Notes: generated by a model from the sequence alone, not told the origin. DNA of 6,200 nt from Lachnospiraceae bacterium UBA7481 (GCA_002478505.1 DLOP01000130.1:1-6200); one strand, 5' to 3'; shown: positions 1-5,223, numbered from the stretch's first letter. Translations and numbers: made by a program.

Positions 1-19
1 TTTCGAGCCGCAAGAATAT

Positions 20-175
20 TCAGAAAGAACCCATGTGTTCAAAACTGCAAATAGTTTCTATTTTTTTGATATCTGCACCAAATATTCTATCCATGCACGC
101 AGCAAACATATTAACCATCTCATTATAAAAAATAATACTATCTAATTGCATGCCAAATACCTCTTTCATCAACAT
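20..175 (-). CDS. Small ORF at the left edge (51 aa), possible remnant of an immunity gene
   Basis: An ATG at 175-173 opens a 51-codon frame (start MLMKEVFGMQLDSIIFYNEM) ending at TGA 22-20. An AGGGG stretch lies about 8 bases upstream, a usable but not ideal ribosome site. The residue pattern looks protein-like, with alternating hydrophobic and charged residues, but I recognise no family. It follows a degenerate toxin tail (226-371), where an immunity gene would be expected. At 51 aa it is far shorter than the other immunity-type genes here (147-232 aa), so it is probably a broken fragment. An overlapping frame from about 205 to 128 (ending ...RYVDERGIWHAIR) also looks protein-like and could be joined to the better-placed ATG at 217-215 by loss of one A in a six-A run. 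I cannot decide between the two readings. Confidence 0.3.
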   Translation of the reverse strand: MLMKEVFGMQLDSIIFYNEMVNMFAACMDRIFGADIKKIETICSFEHMGSF

Positions 176-225
176 ACCGATAGCCCCTATCTAGTAAAGC
201 AGCATTTTTTCATTTAATGCCCCTA

Positions 226-371
226 TTAATAAAGTGCCGGGATTGGATACCCTGTTATTAGATTGCCTGCTTCATCTGTAAATATTTTATCCAAGATGTT
301 TCTTCAACCCCGAATTTCAAAGCAGTATTTCATGACTTTTTAGGGTCTTGAAATACCGCAGATGCACTGGC
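226..371 (-). pseudogene. Degenerate toxin C-terminal tail with a stop and a frameshift
   Basis: Reading leftward from about 371, one frame gives ASASAVFQDPKKS, then a TGA, then NTALKFGVEETSWIKY. If one base is added to the A-run whose plus-strand T's are 285-288, the frame runs on as IFTDEAGNLITGYPIPALY and stops at TAA 228-226. The final 'TDE.GNLITGYP' is a style of ending I associate with secreted RNase-type polymorphic toxins; this is a family impression, not an identification. The piece lies straight after the 205-aa gene (its stop is at 379-377) and before a possible start at 217-215 with a GGGG site. I read it as the tail of a lost toxin. A sequencing error at the homopolymer could explain the frameshift but not the TGA. 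Confidence 0.45.
322..363 (-). repeat. Copy 2 of a 42-bp hairpin repeat (degenerate coding block)
   Basis: These 42 bases match 2546-2587 at 36 of 42 positions with no gaps. The ends pair (322-331 with 350-359). One pair is A-C on the plus strand but G-U in minus-strand RNA, the direction of all genes here. Read as protein on the minus strand it gives SAVFQDPKKS-stop-NTA. Four of the six differences from the other copy are silent in that frame, and the other two each create a stop, one per copy. This suggests an old coding block rather than a purely structural element. Confidence 0.7.
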
Positions 372-376
372 TAAAT

Positions 377-994
377 TTACAATGTTAATTCTCCGTTTTC
401 AAACTTTTCTAAATTTTTTTGACGCTCTATACTATCTTCGGATTGGAATTTCTTACGTAAATTTATTACATCATTTGACTCTTTAATGCTACTTCTGTCT
501 TTAATTATTCCTTTATTATATAAAATCCCCATAACAGCAGTACTTCTGTTAACCCTATTACTATTATTAATATAAATGTCTACAAGAATGTTATATAATC
601 GCTGACAAGGCTTACAATATGACAAAATTGAAACATATGATATCGTTTCCGGAGATGCATCAATATTTCTTTTAATCAAACCTAAGTACTCTTCATCTCC
701 CGTAACCTCATACAATATTTTTCCAATTTCTACACTCGCTTCACTTGGTATTTGTAATAAATAGGGACTTTCTTTTAAAGCCTTTATACCATCATATTTT
801 TCTAACTTAGGAAGGAATTGTGCTAAATCTATTTCTTTTTTATTAAAAAAAGCATCCCAAATAATATCTTCTACTTCTTCTCTCTCCCAATCATATATTT
901 CTTCCATTACTTTGGGATAATATCCATCCTTTTTTTCTGATCCATTTGCATTCAACTGTTTTATTAAACAGTCATACGCCTTACTGTTCTGCAT
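377..994 (-). CDS. Unrecognised 205-aa protein, candidate immunity protein
   Basis: I do not recognise a named family. The protein is 205 aa, apparently soluble and charged, with no signal peptide or membrane segment. Its opening includes KDGYYPKVMEEIYDWEREEV. The middle alternates short helical-looking stretches (LPKLEKYDGIKAL, VEIGKILYEVTGDEEYLGLI), which suggests a HEAT- or ARM-like helical repeat fold. A CKPC pair sits near residue 127. The ATG at 994 has AGGAG ten bases upstream (minus strand CAGGAGATAATTATAGATG), supporting this start. It is the last full-length gene in a row of immunity-type genes and follows a short toxin-tail-like frame, so a role as an immunity protein is inferred from position only. 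Confidence 0.75.
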   Translation of the reverse strand: MQNSKAYDCLIKQLNANGSEKKDGYYPKVMEEIYDWEREEVEDIIWDAFFNKKEIDLAQFLPKLEKYDGIKALKESPYLLQIPSEASVEIGKILYEVTGDEEYLGLIKRNIDASPETISYVSILSYCKPCQRLYNILVDIYINNSNRVNRSTAVMGILYNKGIIKDRSSIKESNDVINLRKKFQSEDSIERQKNLEKFENGELTL

Positions 995-1020
995 CTATAA
1001 TTATCTCCTGAATAATAATA

Positions 1021-1086
1021 TTATTTTCTTCTAGGATTGGTTTTTCTATAATAGTTATTAATTCTTTCTATCTTCTCATTTATCAT
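1021..1086 (-). CDS. 21-aa basic peptide ORF, or the last codons of a lost toxin
   Basis: A 21-codon frame (MINEKIERINNYYRKTNPRR plus a final K) begins at ATG 1086-1084 and has a good AGGAG site seven bases upstream. It lies between the 232-aa gene and the 205-aa gene. The same frame is open back to 1116 (adding INPYTVRRPA before the Met) and is closed by TAG at 1119-1117. It could be a real small peptide gene, given the well-spaced ribosome site. It could equally be a toxin C-terminal tail, because every other immunity-type gene in this row is preceded by such a fragment. The peptide is strongly basic and has no hydrophobic segment. Confidence 0.35.
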   Translation of the reverse strand: MINEKIERINNYYRKTNPRRK

Positions 1087-1111
1087 AGCTGGTCTCCTAA
1101 CGGTATATGGG

Positions 1112-1810
1112 TTAATCTAAATTGCATAACTGCGAAAGTAATTGCTTTGCCTTTTCTCTACATTGTCCCCATAAATTTGATTCTTTAAGTGCTTCTATTG
1201 TCCATAAACTTTTATCATGCTTTTTTCCCATTTCAGACAGCTTATTATTTATGTCATTAATTAATGCACATTCATCTAAAGACAACATTCCATCTTTATA
1301 CAAAGAATCCATTACAGCTAAGACCTCATCATCAAATACTAACGCAATTTCATCTGCAATATTAATTGCCTTTGGCAAAGCATCTATCTGTTTTTCATAA
1401 TTTGATGCCATAAGCATTACAGCATTATACATTCGTTTATATATATTTAATTGTATTTTATAGTTATCTGCCATTTTAAATTCTCTATAAATCCATTTTT
1501 CACCCTCGGACATATTGCAATATGATATAAACCAATCTTTTTTATCCACTATTTCATCACCGTCCCATCCAAATAGAATCTCTGTGTTCCTGTTGTCTTT
1601 CCTGAGTAAGATATGATCCTTATAATTTATAATATAATCATCAACTTCATATTTGCACAAAAAGTCAATACCTGCATTGTCAATTTGATTTACAAAATCC
1701 TCTGCAAGCACATTTAATTTGTCTGAAAATTCTATCTCACCCTGTTTTATAAGAATAGAAGGTGCAACAAAAGCACCATTTCTTCCTTTCTTTGCAATAT
1801 TGTGATTCAT
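1112..1810 (-). CDS. Unrecognised 232-aa protein, candidate immunity protein
   Basis: No family is recognised. The 232-aa protein appears cytosolic, without signal peptide or membrane helix. Its N-terminal half looks beta-rich (YEVDDYIINYKDHILLRKD around residues 54-72, then ILFGWDGDEIV). From about residue 125 it is helical and ends in an LSLDECALINDINNKL and ALKESNLWGQCREKAKQLL region, suggesting two domains. The start is notable: ATG 1810-1808 shares its A with the TAA of an upstream open frame (TAATG), and no Shine-Dalgarno-like sequence precedes it. That layout implies translation by re-initiation after an upstream coding region, which is now only a short toxin-like remnant. An immunity role is inferred from this coupling and the SUKH neighbours. 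Confidence 0.75.
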   Translation of the reverse strand: MNHNIAKKGRNGAFVAPSILIKQGEIEFSDKLNVLAEDFVNQIDNAGIDFLCKYEVDDYIINYKDHILLRKDNRNTEILFGWDGDEIVDKKDWFISYCNMSEGEKWIYREFKMADNYKIQLNIYKRMYNAVMLMASNYEKQIDALPKAINIADEIALVFDDEVLAVMDSLYKDGMLSLDECALINDINNKLSEMGKKHDKSLWTIEALKESNLWGQCREKAKQLLSQLCNLD

Positions 1811-1911
1811 TACAACTTAGATACTGTGGGCAATTGATTTTTACCCATAGCTTGATTAATGAACTGGCGTGTAATCCTTGTGAATGGAATGCCAACTAAA
1901 ATGATACAACA
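1810..1911 (-). pseudogene. Toxin-tail remnant coupled to the 232-aa gene
   Basis: A closed frame of 33 codons, containing VGIPFTRITRQFINQ and ending LPTVSKL, stops at TAA 1812-1810. This overlaps the next gene's ATG by one base. It has no start codon or ribosome site of its own and begins just after TGA 1914-1912, next to the end of the preceding SMI1/KNR4-like gene. The overlap is typical of a toxin gene joined to its immunity gene, so I read it as the last codons of a toxin whose body was lost. A frame this short can occur by chance in AT-rich DNA, so the TAATG overlap and missing ribosome site carry most of the weight. Confidence 0.45.
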
Positions 1912-1918
1912 TCATACG

Positions 1919-2464
1919 TTATTTTTTATAATTTTTTAGTGCATCTAGGAAACTTGCCGAAAATCTGGTTTCCACAATTCCTAAATCTAGATTTTCTGTA
2001 CTCTCCAACAATTCAAAGGATTCTATCAACTCAACAATACTATTTTGGGCTAAATATACACCTTCTTTTATATCGTCATGAATCCATATATATATGGCAT
2101 AATTTAATCGATTAATACATAAAAGGTTTCCTCCATCTAACTCACCGATCGGAATCAAATTATACGGTAACTGTTGTTTATAAACCTCATACATTTCACA
2201 GATATTATTTTTTCCTGTTACGGGGAAAAACAACATCATTGAATCATAGCCTTTTTTATCCGTAAGTGGCGTTCTTTCCAACGATTTAAATCCATAGTTA
2301 TCCTTCAAACATATACCTGCATAATTTTCTAATATATACTTATACTCTTCTGATATCTCAATTTCAAAACTATGCTGAATTTTTATTAATTCTTCCACTA
2401 TCTTTTCTTTTTTACAATTATTTTCAAACAAAACATTACATTTAGCTATAAAATGTTCGTTCAT
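1919..2464 (-). CDS. SMI1/KNR4 (SUKH-1-like) family protein, probable immunity protein
   Basis: This 181-aa protein has the layout of SMI1/KNR4 proteins: a helical start, then an ISEEYKYILENYAGICL block (about residues 37-53), a strand-rich middle, and the typical NLIPIGELDGGNLLCINR segment (about 102-119) followed by YIWIHDD. Members of this superfamily found next to polymorphic toxins bind and neutralise them in the cytoplasm, and some families serve against many unrelated nucleases. The ATG at 2464 has a strong AGGAGG site. The same bases code for the RGG of an upstream toxin-like tail, whose TAA overlaps the ATG (TAATG). It probably protects against a toxin no longer encoded here. The SUKH assignment is by motif and the partner is unknown. 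Confidence 0.8.
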   Translation of the reverse strand: MNEHFIAKCNVLFENNCKKEKIVEELIKIQHSFEIEISEEYKYILENYAGICLKDNYGFKSLERTPLTDKKGYDSMMLFFPVTGKNNICEMYEVYKQQLPYNLIPIGELDGGNLLCINRLNYAIYIWIHDDIKEGVYLAQNSIVELIESFELLESTENLDLGIVETRFSASFLDALKNYKK

Positions 2465-2622
2465 TACTTAATTCCTCCTCTCATATCGGATACCGAACCT
2501 ATATGTGGTATATTACTATGCAAATCAGTTGGAATCAGAAAATCAGCGGTATTTAATGATTTTTAAGGGTCTTGGAATACCGCTGATACTGTGTTTTTAT
2601 TTAATAATGGTGGGATATTTCC
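2464..2622 (-). pseudogene. Degenerate toxin tail before the SMI1/KNR4-like gene
   Basis: On the minus strand one frame reads GNIPPLLNKNTVSAVFQDP, then a TAA (2565-2563), then KSLNTADFLIPTDLHSNIPH and on to SVSDMRGGIK, ending at TAA 2466-2464. The final TAA shares a base with the next gene's ATG, and the codons for RGG form that gene's AGGAGG ribosome site. Such dual use fits a genuine toxin-immunity junction. The aligned repeat at 322-363 has AAA where this copy has TAA, so a single point change would restore an open frame of about 52 codons. There is no start codon with a ribosome site, so I treat it as a pseudogene remnant of a toxin of unknown type. Confidence 0.5.
2542..2587 (-). repeat. 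Copy 1 of the hairpin repeat, with a 12-bp perfect stem
   Basis: ATCAGCGGTATT (2542-2553) pairs perfectly with AATACCGCTGAT (2576-2587) across a 22-base loop. Bases 2546-2587 match 322-363 at 36 of 42 positions. The repeat lies 42 bases past the stop of the SUKH-3-like gene, just as the other copy lies shortly past the stop of the 205-aa gene. No U-run follows, so it does not look like an intrinsic terminator. Confidence 0.75.
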
Positions 2623-2629
2623 CTCCCCC

Positions 2630-3079
2630 TTATACCCCCTGGGGTATTATTTGCAATTCACCTTTCTCACCTGATATTAACTTATTAAGCATTATTTCAA
2701 AGTTGTCACCCCAATTTATAAGACAATCATCGTAGCCTGTAAAATAAAATCCATTTTTAGATAGAAATAATGTCATGTTTTCCTTTTCTATGTCTCCGAT
2801 TATTAACAAATCATCTTGCAAAAATTCATTATACTCTTCTACTACATCCATTGTTATTACCTTTTGAGCTTCTATTGGATTTAACCGAAGAAGCATATCC
2901 TGTTTCCAGATAGGATGGGTATAATGAATTTCTAAACATGCATACTTCTCTATAAATTTCTTTTGTTTAGAATTATAATGATAACCGCACTCTTCATACA
3001 TATGTAATATAGCAGAAATATCTACATTTCTTTCTTCACAATATCCTGCTTGTTCTAAAAGAATATTTACTTTTTCCAT
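2630..3079 (-). CDS. SUKH-3-like immunity protein
   Basis: At 149 aa this matches the size and pattern of SUKH-3 immunity proteins: an opening helix with LLEQAGYCEERNVDI (residues 7-21), a YEECGYHYNSKQKKFIEKYA segment, a region naming a residue-pair then 'EAQKVITMDVVEEY', LLIIGDIEKENMTLFLSKNG in the core, and a C-terminal 'LNKLISGE'. Such proteins neutralise partner toxins in the cytoplasm. The ATG at 3079 has AGGAG six bases upstream. A short frame ending RRKRWKK overlaps the first 13 bases of the gene in another frame, and may be the end of a lost toxin. The gene's stop overlaps a small palindrome (2632-2647). The family call is by pattern and is fairly secure; the toxin partner is unknown. 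Confidence 0.75.
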   Translation of the reverse strand: MEKVNILLEQAGYCEERNVDISAILHMYEECGYHYNSKQKKFIEKYACLEIHYTHPIWKQDMLLRLNPIEAQKVITMDVVEEYNEFLQDDLLIIGDIEKENMTLFLSKNGFYFTGYDDCLINWGDNFEIMLNKLISGEKGELQIIPQGV

Positions 3080-3138
3080 CGTTTTCTCCTATACTCCTCA
3101 GAAGCATCTGCCCATGGGAAACTGTATAATACCATAAC
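3067..3138 (-). pseudogene. Short toxin-tail-like frame overlapping the SUKH-3-like gene start
   Basis: A closed 23-codon frame (from VMVLYSFPWADASEEYRR to KRWKK) runs from just after TAA 3141-3139 to TAA 3069-3067, overlapping the SUKH-3-like gene by 13 bases in a different frame. It has no ribosome site for its internal ATG. Its position matches the other toxin-tail remnants. The basic, aromatic ending is plausible for a toxin C terminus, but this is the weakest of the series and could be a chance frame. Confidence 0.3.
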
Positions 3139-3177
3139 TTAAATTTATTTTATTAAATATGTCTACACATAATATTT

Positions 3178-3666
3178 TTATATTGAATCATATGCATCTC
3201 CGATATATTCAAAATTTTCATCTAACCAAAATATACTTTTACCCTTATTATCTAATAAATGTATCAATAATTCTGTGAATGATTTTGCAACAATTGCACA
3301 TTCACCTGCAACTCCATGTCGATCCCAAAAACTATCATAACACATACCTAATCTTTCCTTTGATAAATCTAGAGTAATATAATTATTTTGAATATCTTTA
3401 CATATAATATACCACCACGATGAAATATCTTCTTCACACGGATCCCCAACAATAATAGTATTTGCTTGCACAACTTCTTTTGGATTCACAATAGTAAAAC
3501 CATATGGTTTATTCATAAATAATGAAACTCCTCCACAAATCTCATAAAAAAGTTGCAAATCTTGTGGTAATACAATATCTTTATTTAATAATGGTTGTCC
3601 ACACGGGCTAAATACAATACAATCCGGCTCTTTTCTTATCCTATCAATTATTTTTATAATTTCCAT
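3178..3666 (-). CDS. SMI1/KNR4 (SUKH) family immunity protein
   Basis: The 162-aa protein carries clear SUKH landmarks: LPQDLQLFYEICGGVSLF (residues 33-50), a PYGFTIVNPKEVVQAN segment, IIVGDPCEEDISSWWYII (71-88), YITLDLSKERLGMCYDSFWD, then RHGVAGECAIVAKSFTELL (117-134). This is a complete, full-length member of the group used as cytosolic immunity proteins against polymorphic toxins. The start is ATG 3666 with GGTAGG eight bases upstream. It follows a second copy of the Rhs core end (3691-3849) whose toxin has shrunk to nine residues, so it is an orphan immunity gene kept after its toxin was removed. The partner toxin cannot be named. Confidence 0.85.
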   Translation of the reverse strand: MEIIKIIDRIRKEPDCIVFSPCGQPLLNKDIVLPQDLQLFYEICGGVSLFMNKPYGFTIVNPKEVVQANTIIVGDPCEEDISSWWYIICKDIQNNYITLDLSKERLGMCYDSFWDRHGVAGECAIVAKSFTELLIHLLDNKGKSIFWLDENFEYIGDAYDSI

Positions 3667-3690
3667 AAATAAAACCTACCTTTCTTTAGT

Positions 3691-3849
3691 TTATTTTTTA
3701 ATTTTATTCTTACTATAGTCTCCGCTTGGATCATAGTACATCACTGAATTATTGTCACAGTACGCATACAGGTTCAGCCCGTCCCCCTGATAGACGTCCT
3801 CCTGCATGAAACGCCCATATACAGGGTTATAATATCTTGCCCTTAAGTA
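3691..3849 (-). pseudogene. Displaced Rhs core end with toxin deleted
   Basis: In the Rhs frame the minus strand reads LRARYYNPVYGRFMQEDVYQ, then GDGLNLYAYCDNNSVMYYDP and SGDYSKNKIKK, stopping at TAA 3693-3691. The first 43 residues are the conserved end of an Rhs core up to the DPSG boundary. After it only nine residues remain where a toxin of 100 or more would be expected. A TGA (3852-3850) lies directly upstream in frame and there is no ribosome site before the only internal Met codons, so it should not be translated. It is the entry point of an older toxin/immunity module whose immunity gene is the SUKH gene at 3178-3666. Confidence 0.85.
3721..3849 (-). repeat. Direct repeat of Rhs core end, copy B
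   Basis: These 129 bases align without gaps to 4836-4964 (constant offset 1115), with about 15 differences by hand count (about 88% identity). Most changes are at silent codon positions and cluster toward the DPSG end, while the half nearest 3849 is nearly identical. Identity ends sharply at 3849, inside the stop region of the 147-aa gene, which marks the insertion or recombination junction. Confidence 0.9.
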
Positions 3850-4286
3850 TCACAATCTGTTTTTTTAATAAATGAAATGTCTTCTGACCAAATCATTTCT
3901 TGTTCCTTCAATAAACATATATCATTATGCACATCTGATGTGACCAATATGTCACTTTCAATTTTGGTTTTTAGGTATTTACAAAAATCTATGATTATTT
4001 TATATGTATCAACAGTAGCCTTTTCCTTGTTTACATCAAAAAATAATAATTGTGTAAATTTATATTCACCATTAATAATACTGGAATCATAAATATTATA
4101 TGGAGGATTCTTTTCACACACAAAAGAAATGGTAATTTCATCCATAATTCCAGAATATGTCACACATTTTTTATTAACCTCCTTAGTAAAAGAATTTTTA
4201 GGATGAAAAAATTCGACCATAACTTTTTCTAATAATTTCTCATCTATGCACTTCCCATTTACTCTTGCACATACACATATAGACAT
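3843..4286 (-). CDS. Candidate immunity protein for the adjacent CdiA_C-type toxin
   Basis: The 147-aa protein begins 12 bases after the toxin stop, the standard place for the cognate immunity gene. I do not recognise its family. It appears soluble, with an alpha/beta-looking sequence: SICVCARVNGKCIDEKLLEK at the start, then CVTYSGIMDEITISFVCEKN, KFTQLLFFDVNKEKATVDTY, and a helix IIIDFCKYLKTKIESDILVT. Six cysteines are noticeable for a small cytosolic protein. The ribosome site AGGAGGT overlaps the toxin's TAG, so the two are translationally linked. Its TAA stop (3845-3843) lies inside the Rhs core repeat, read in a different frame from Rhs. Its original C terminus may therefore have been trimmed or extended at the junction. 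The role is inferred from position. Confidence 0.8.
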   Translation of the reverse strand: MSICVCARVNGKCIDEKLLEKVMVEFFHPKNSFTKEVNKKCVTYSGIMDEITISFVCEKNPPYNIYDSSIINGEYKFTQLLFFDVNKEKATVDTYKIIIDFCKYLKTKIESDILVTSDVHNDICLLKEQEMIWSEDISFIKKTDCDT

Positions 4287-4293
4287 TTTCTGG

Positions 4294-4300
4294 ACCTCCT
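4294..4300 (-). promoter_or_regulatory. Ribosome binding site of the immunity gene overlapping the toxin stop
   Basis: Minus-strand AGGAGGT lies seven bases before ATG 4286, and its first two bases are the last two of the toxin's TAG stop (4301-4299). Ribosomes ending on the toxin would be placed directly on the immunity start, linking the two outputs. Confidence 0.85.
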
Positions 4301-5072
4301 AAGGATATATAGAGAATACTCTGCCATCCTGTACTACTATAATTTCTTTCAAGCCCTCAATTGAATAATCTTTAAATTGTATAATTAAGTCATCTAGATT
4401 ACCATGCCAATCATCCAAATTAAGAACAATATTATCAGCTTGGTGTTTGGAAACTACTTTTTCCTCAACCGTACGCCATATATTTATTACATCTGTATTA
4501 CCTTCTGGTGAATAACAATCAAAAATTTCTCCTTCTATTCTATAATCTGGCTTTCTGGTTGTACCTTCTACTACAGGGTTATGCTCTATATTGTAACTAT
4601 TTCTTGCAAGTACTTCTGCAGTTTCATTTTCTCTCATCAAAGAACATCTTGTTGCATCATCTAAATTATCTGCAATTCTTGCAGAAGTACCACTTGGTTT
4701 AGCATTAGCATCGTAAGGATTGCTCGGTCGAATCCTAGAGTTACTACCACCCTCTACATTACCTTGTGTAGTCTGTTCCGTCCGCGTCTTTTCGTCCGTA
4801 TCTTCTGTTTTGGCCTGCCCTCCGCATTTATTATATCCACTCGGATCATAATATACCACCGGATTACTGTCGCAGTATACGTACAGGTTCAGCCCGTCCC
4901 CCTGATAGACATCCTCCTGCATGAAACGCCCATACACTGGGTTATAATATCTTGCCCTTAAGTAATACTGCCCTGTCAGCCCGTCATACTGCTGTCCCGT
5001 ATAGCGGATACGGTTAGGGAATAATTCCTGCTCTTCCAGCCCAATGCCGAATGATTTCTCCATATACATCAA
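4299..5072 (-). CDS. Orphan Rhs tip fused to a CdiA_C-type nuclease toxin domain
   Basis: Residues about 7-80 are the end of an Rhs core: FGIGLEEQELFPNRIRYTGQ, then QYDGLTGQYYLRARYY, ending at the DPSG boundary (76-79) where Rhs proteins release their toxin tip. Residues about 81-140 are a variable linker. The C-terminal part has the pattern I know from the CdiA C-terminal tRNA nuclease family: RENETAEVLARNSYNIEHNP (147-166), KPDYRIEGEIFDCYSP (174-189), an EEKV motif (203-206), QADNIVLNLDD (211-221) and GLKEIIVVQDGRVFSIYP at the end. E150, D176, D185 and K205 would fit a PD-(D/E)XK-like active site; this is inferred. The rest of the Rhs shell and any secretion signal are missing. The start is uncertain: TTG 5072, ATG 5069 and ATG 5063 are all possible, and the frame is closed by TGA at 5132-5130. 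A full-length Rhs gene would run to well over 1000 residues, so this is a displaced tip that may be silent. Confidence 0.8.
   Translation of the reverse strand: MMYMEKSFGIGLEEQELFPNRIRYTGQQYDGLTGQYYLRARYYNPVYGRFMQEDVYQGDGLNLYVYCDSNPVVYYDPSGYNKCGGQAKTEDTDEKTRTEQTTQGNVEGGSNSRIRPSNPYDANAKPSGTSARIADNLDDATRCSLMRENETAEVLARNSYNIEHNPVVEGTTRKPDYRIEGEIFDCYSPEGNTDVINIWRTVEEKVVSKHQADNIVLNLDDWHGNLDDLIIQFKDYSIEGLKEIIVVQDGRVFSIYP
4836..4964 (-). repeat. Direct repeat of Rhs core end, copy A
   Basis: This is the partner of 3721-3849, same orientation and same reading frame, spaced 1115 bases. It is GC-rich compared with what follows: 4861-4920 holds 33 G/C of 60, while 4381-4440 in the toxin domain holds 17 of 60. 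Recombination between the copies would delete the toxin and its immunity gene exactly and fuse the Rhs frame to the short DYSKNKIKK tail. Confidence 0.9.
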
Positions 5073-5099
5073 AAGCTCTTGACCCCAGCCAAGAGCTTT
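5072..5099 (-). promoter_or_regulatory. Inverted repeat over the start of the Rhs-tip ORF
   Basis: AAAGCTCTT (5072-5080) and AAGAGCTTT (5091-5099) form a perfect 9-bp stem with a 10-base loop. In minus-strand RNA the stem ends right at the possible TTG/ATG starts and its loop carries the only G-run (GGGG) that could serve as a ribosome site. It could limit translation of the toxin or be a weak terminator (only four U follow). The frame also stays open through it. Confidence 0.45.
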
Positions 5100-5223
5100 C
5101 TGAAATTCTATAAAACGGTTCTCTTTTCTTCAGCTTGCGCCTATTCGGTGTGAGTGAACCGAAACTTACGGAAGAACCTCCACTTATGAATCCGAAAAAT
5201 CATAAGCTTCATTGGTTAATATT

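Noticed and set aside
1122..1400. Plus-strand frames opposite the immunity genes (also near 2505, 3877, 4050, 4508, 4764)
   Set aside because: All lie within or mostly opposite better-supported minus-strand genes, lack good ribosome sites and show no family resemblance.
1901..1915. ATGAT-ACAAC-ATCAT inverted repeat between the SMI1/KNR4-like gene and the next toxin remnant
   Set aside because: A five-base stem is too short to support an operator or terminator call.
2632..2647. Palindrome ATACCCC-CT-GGGGTAT, with a nearby G-rich stretch, as a terminator or G-quadruplex
   Set aside because: The stem is only seven pairs with a two-base loop, it overlaps the stop codon, and no U-run follows. 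The minus strand has three long G-runs rather than four, so a quadruplex is not well supported.
3125..3165. Promoter candidate (TATTAT preceded by TTAATA) before the SUKH-3-like gene
   Set aside because: The -35 matches only about half the consensus in a very AT-rich stretch; chance occurrence is likely.
3691..3816. Independent small gene starting at an internal ATG of the displaced Rhs core fragment
   Set aside because: No ribosome site precedes the ATG, an in-frame stop sits right before the repeat, and the product would be only Rhs core plus nine residues.
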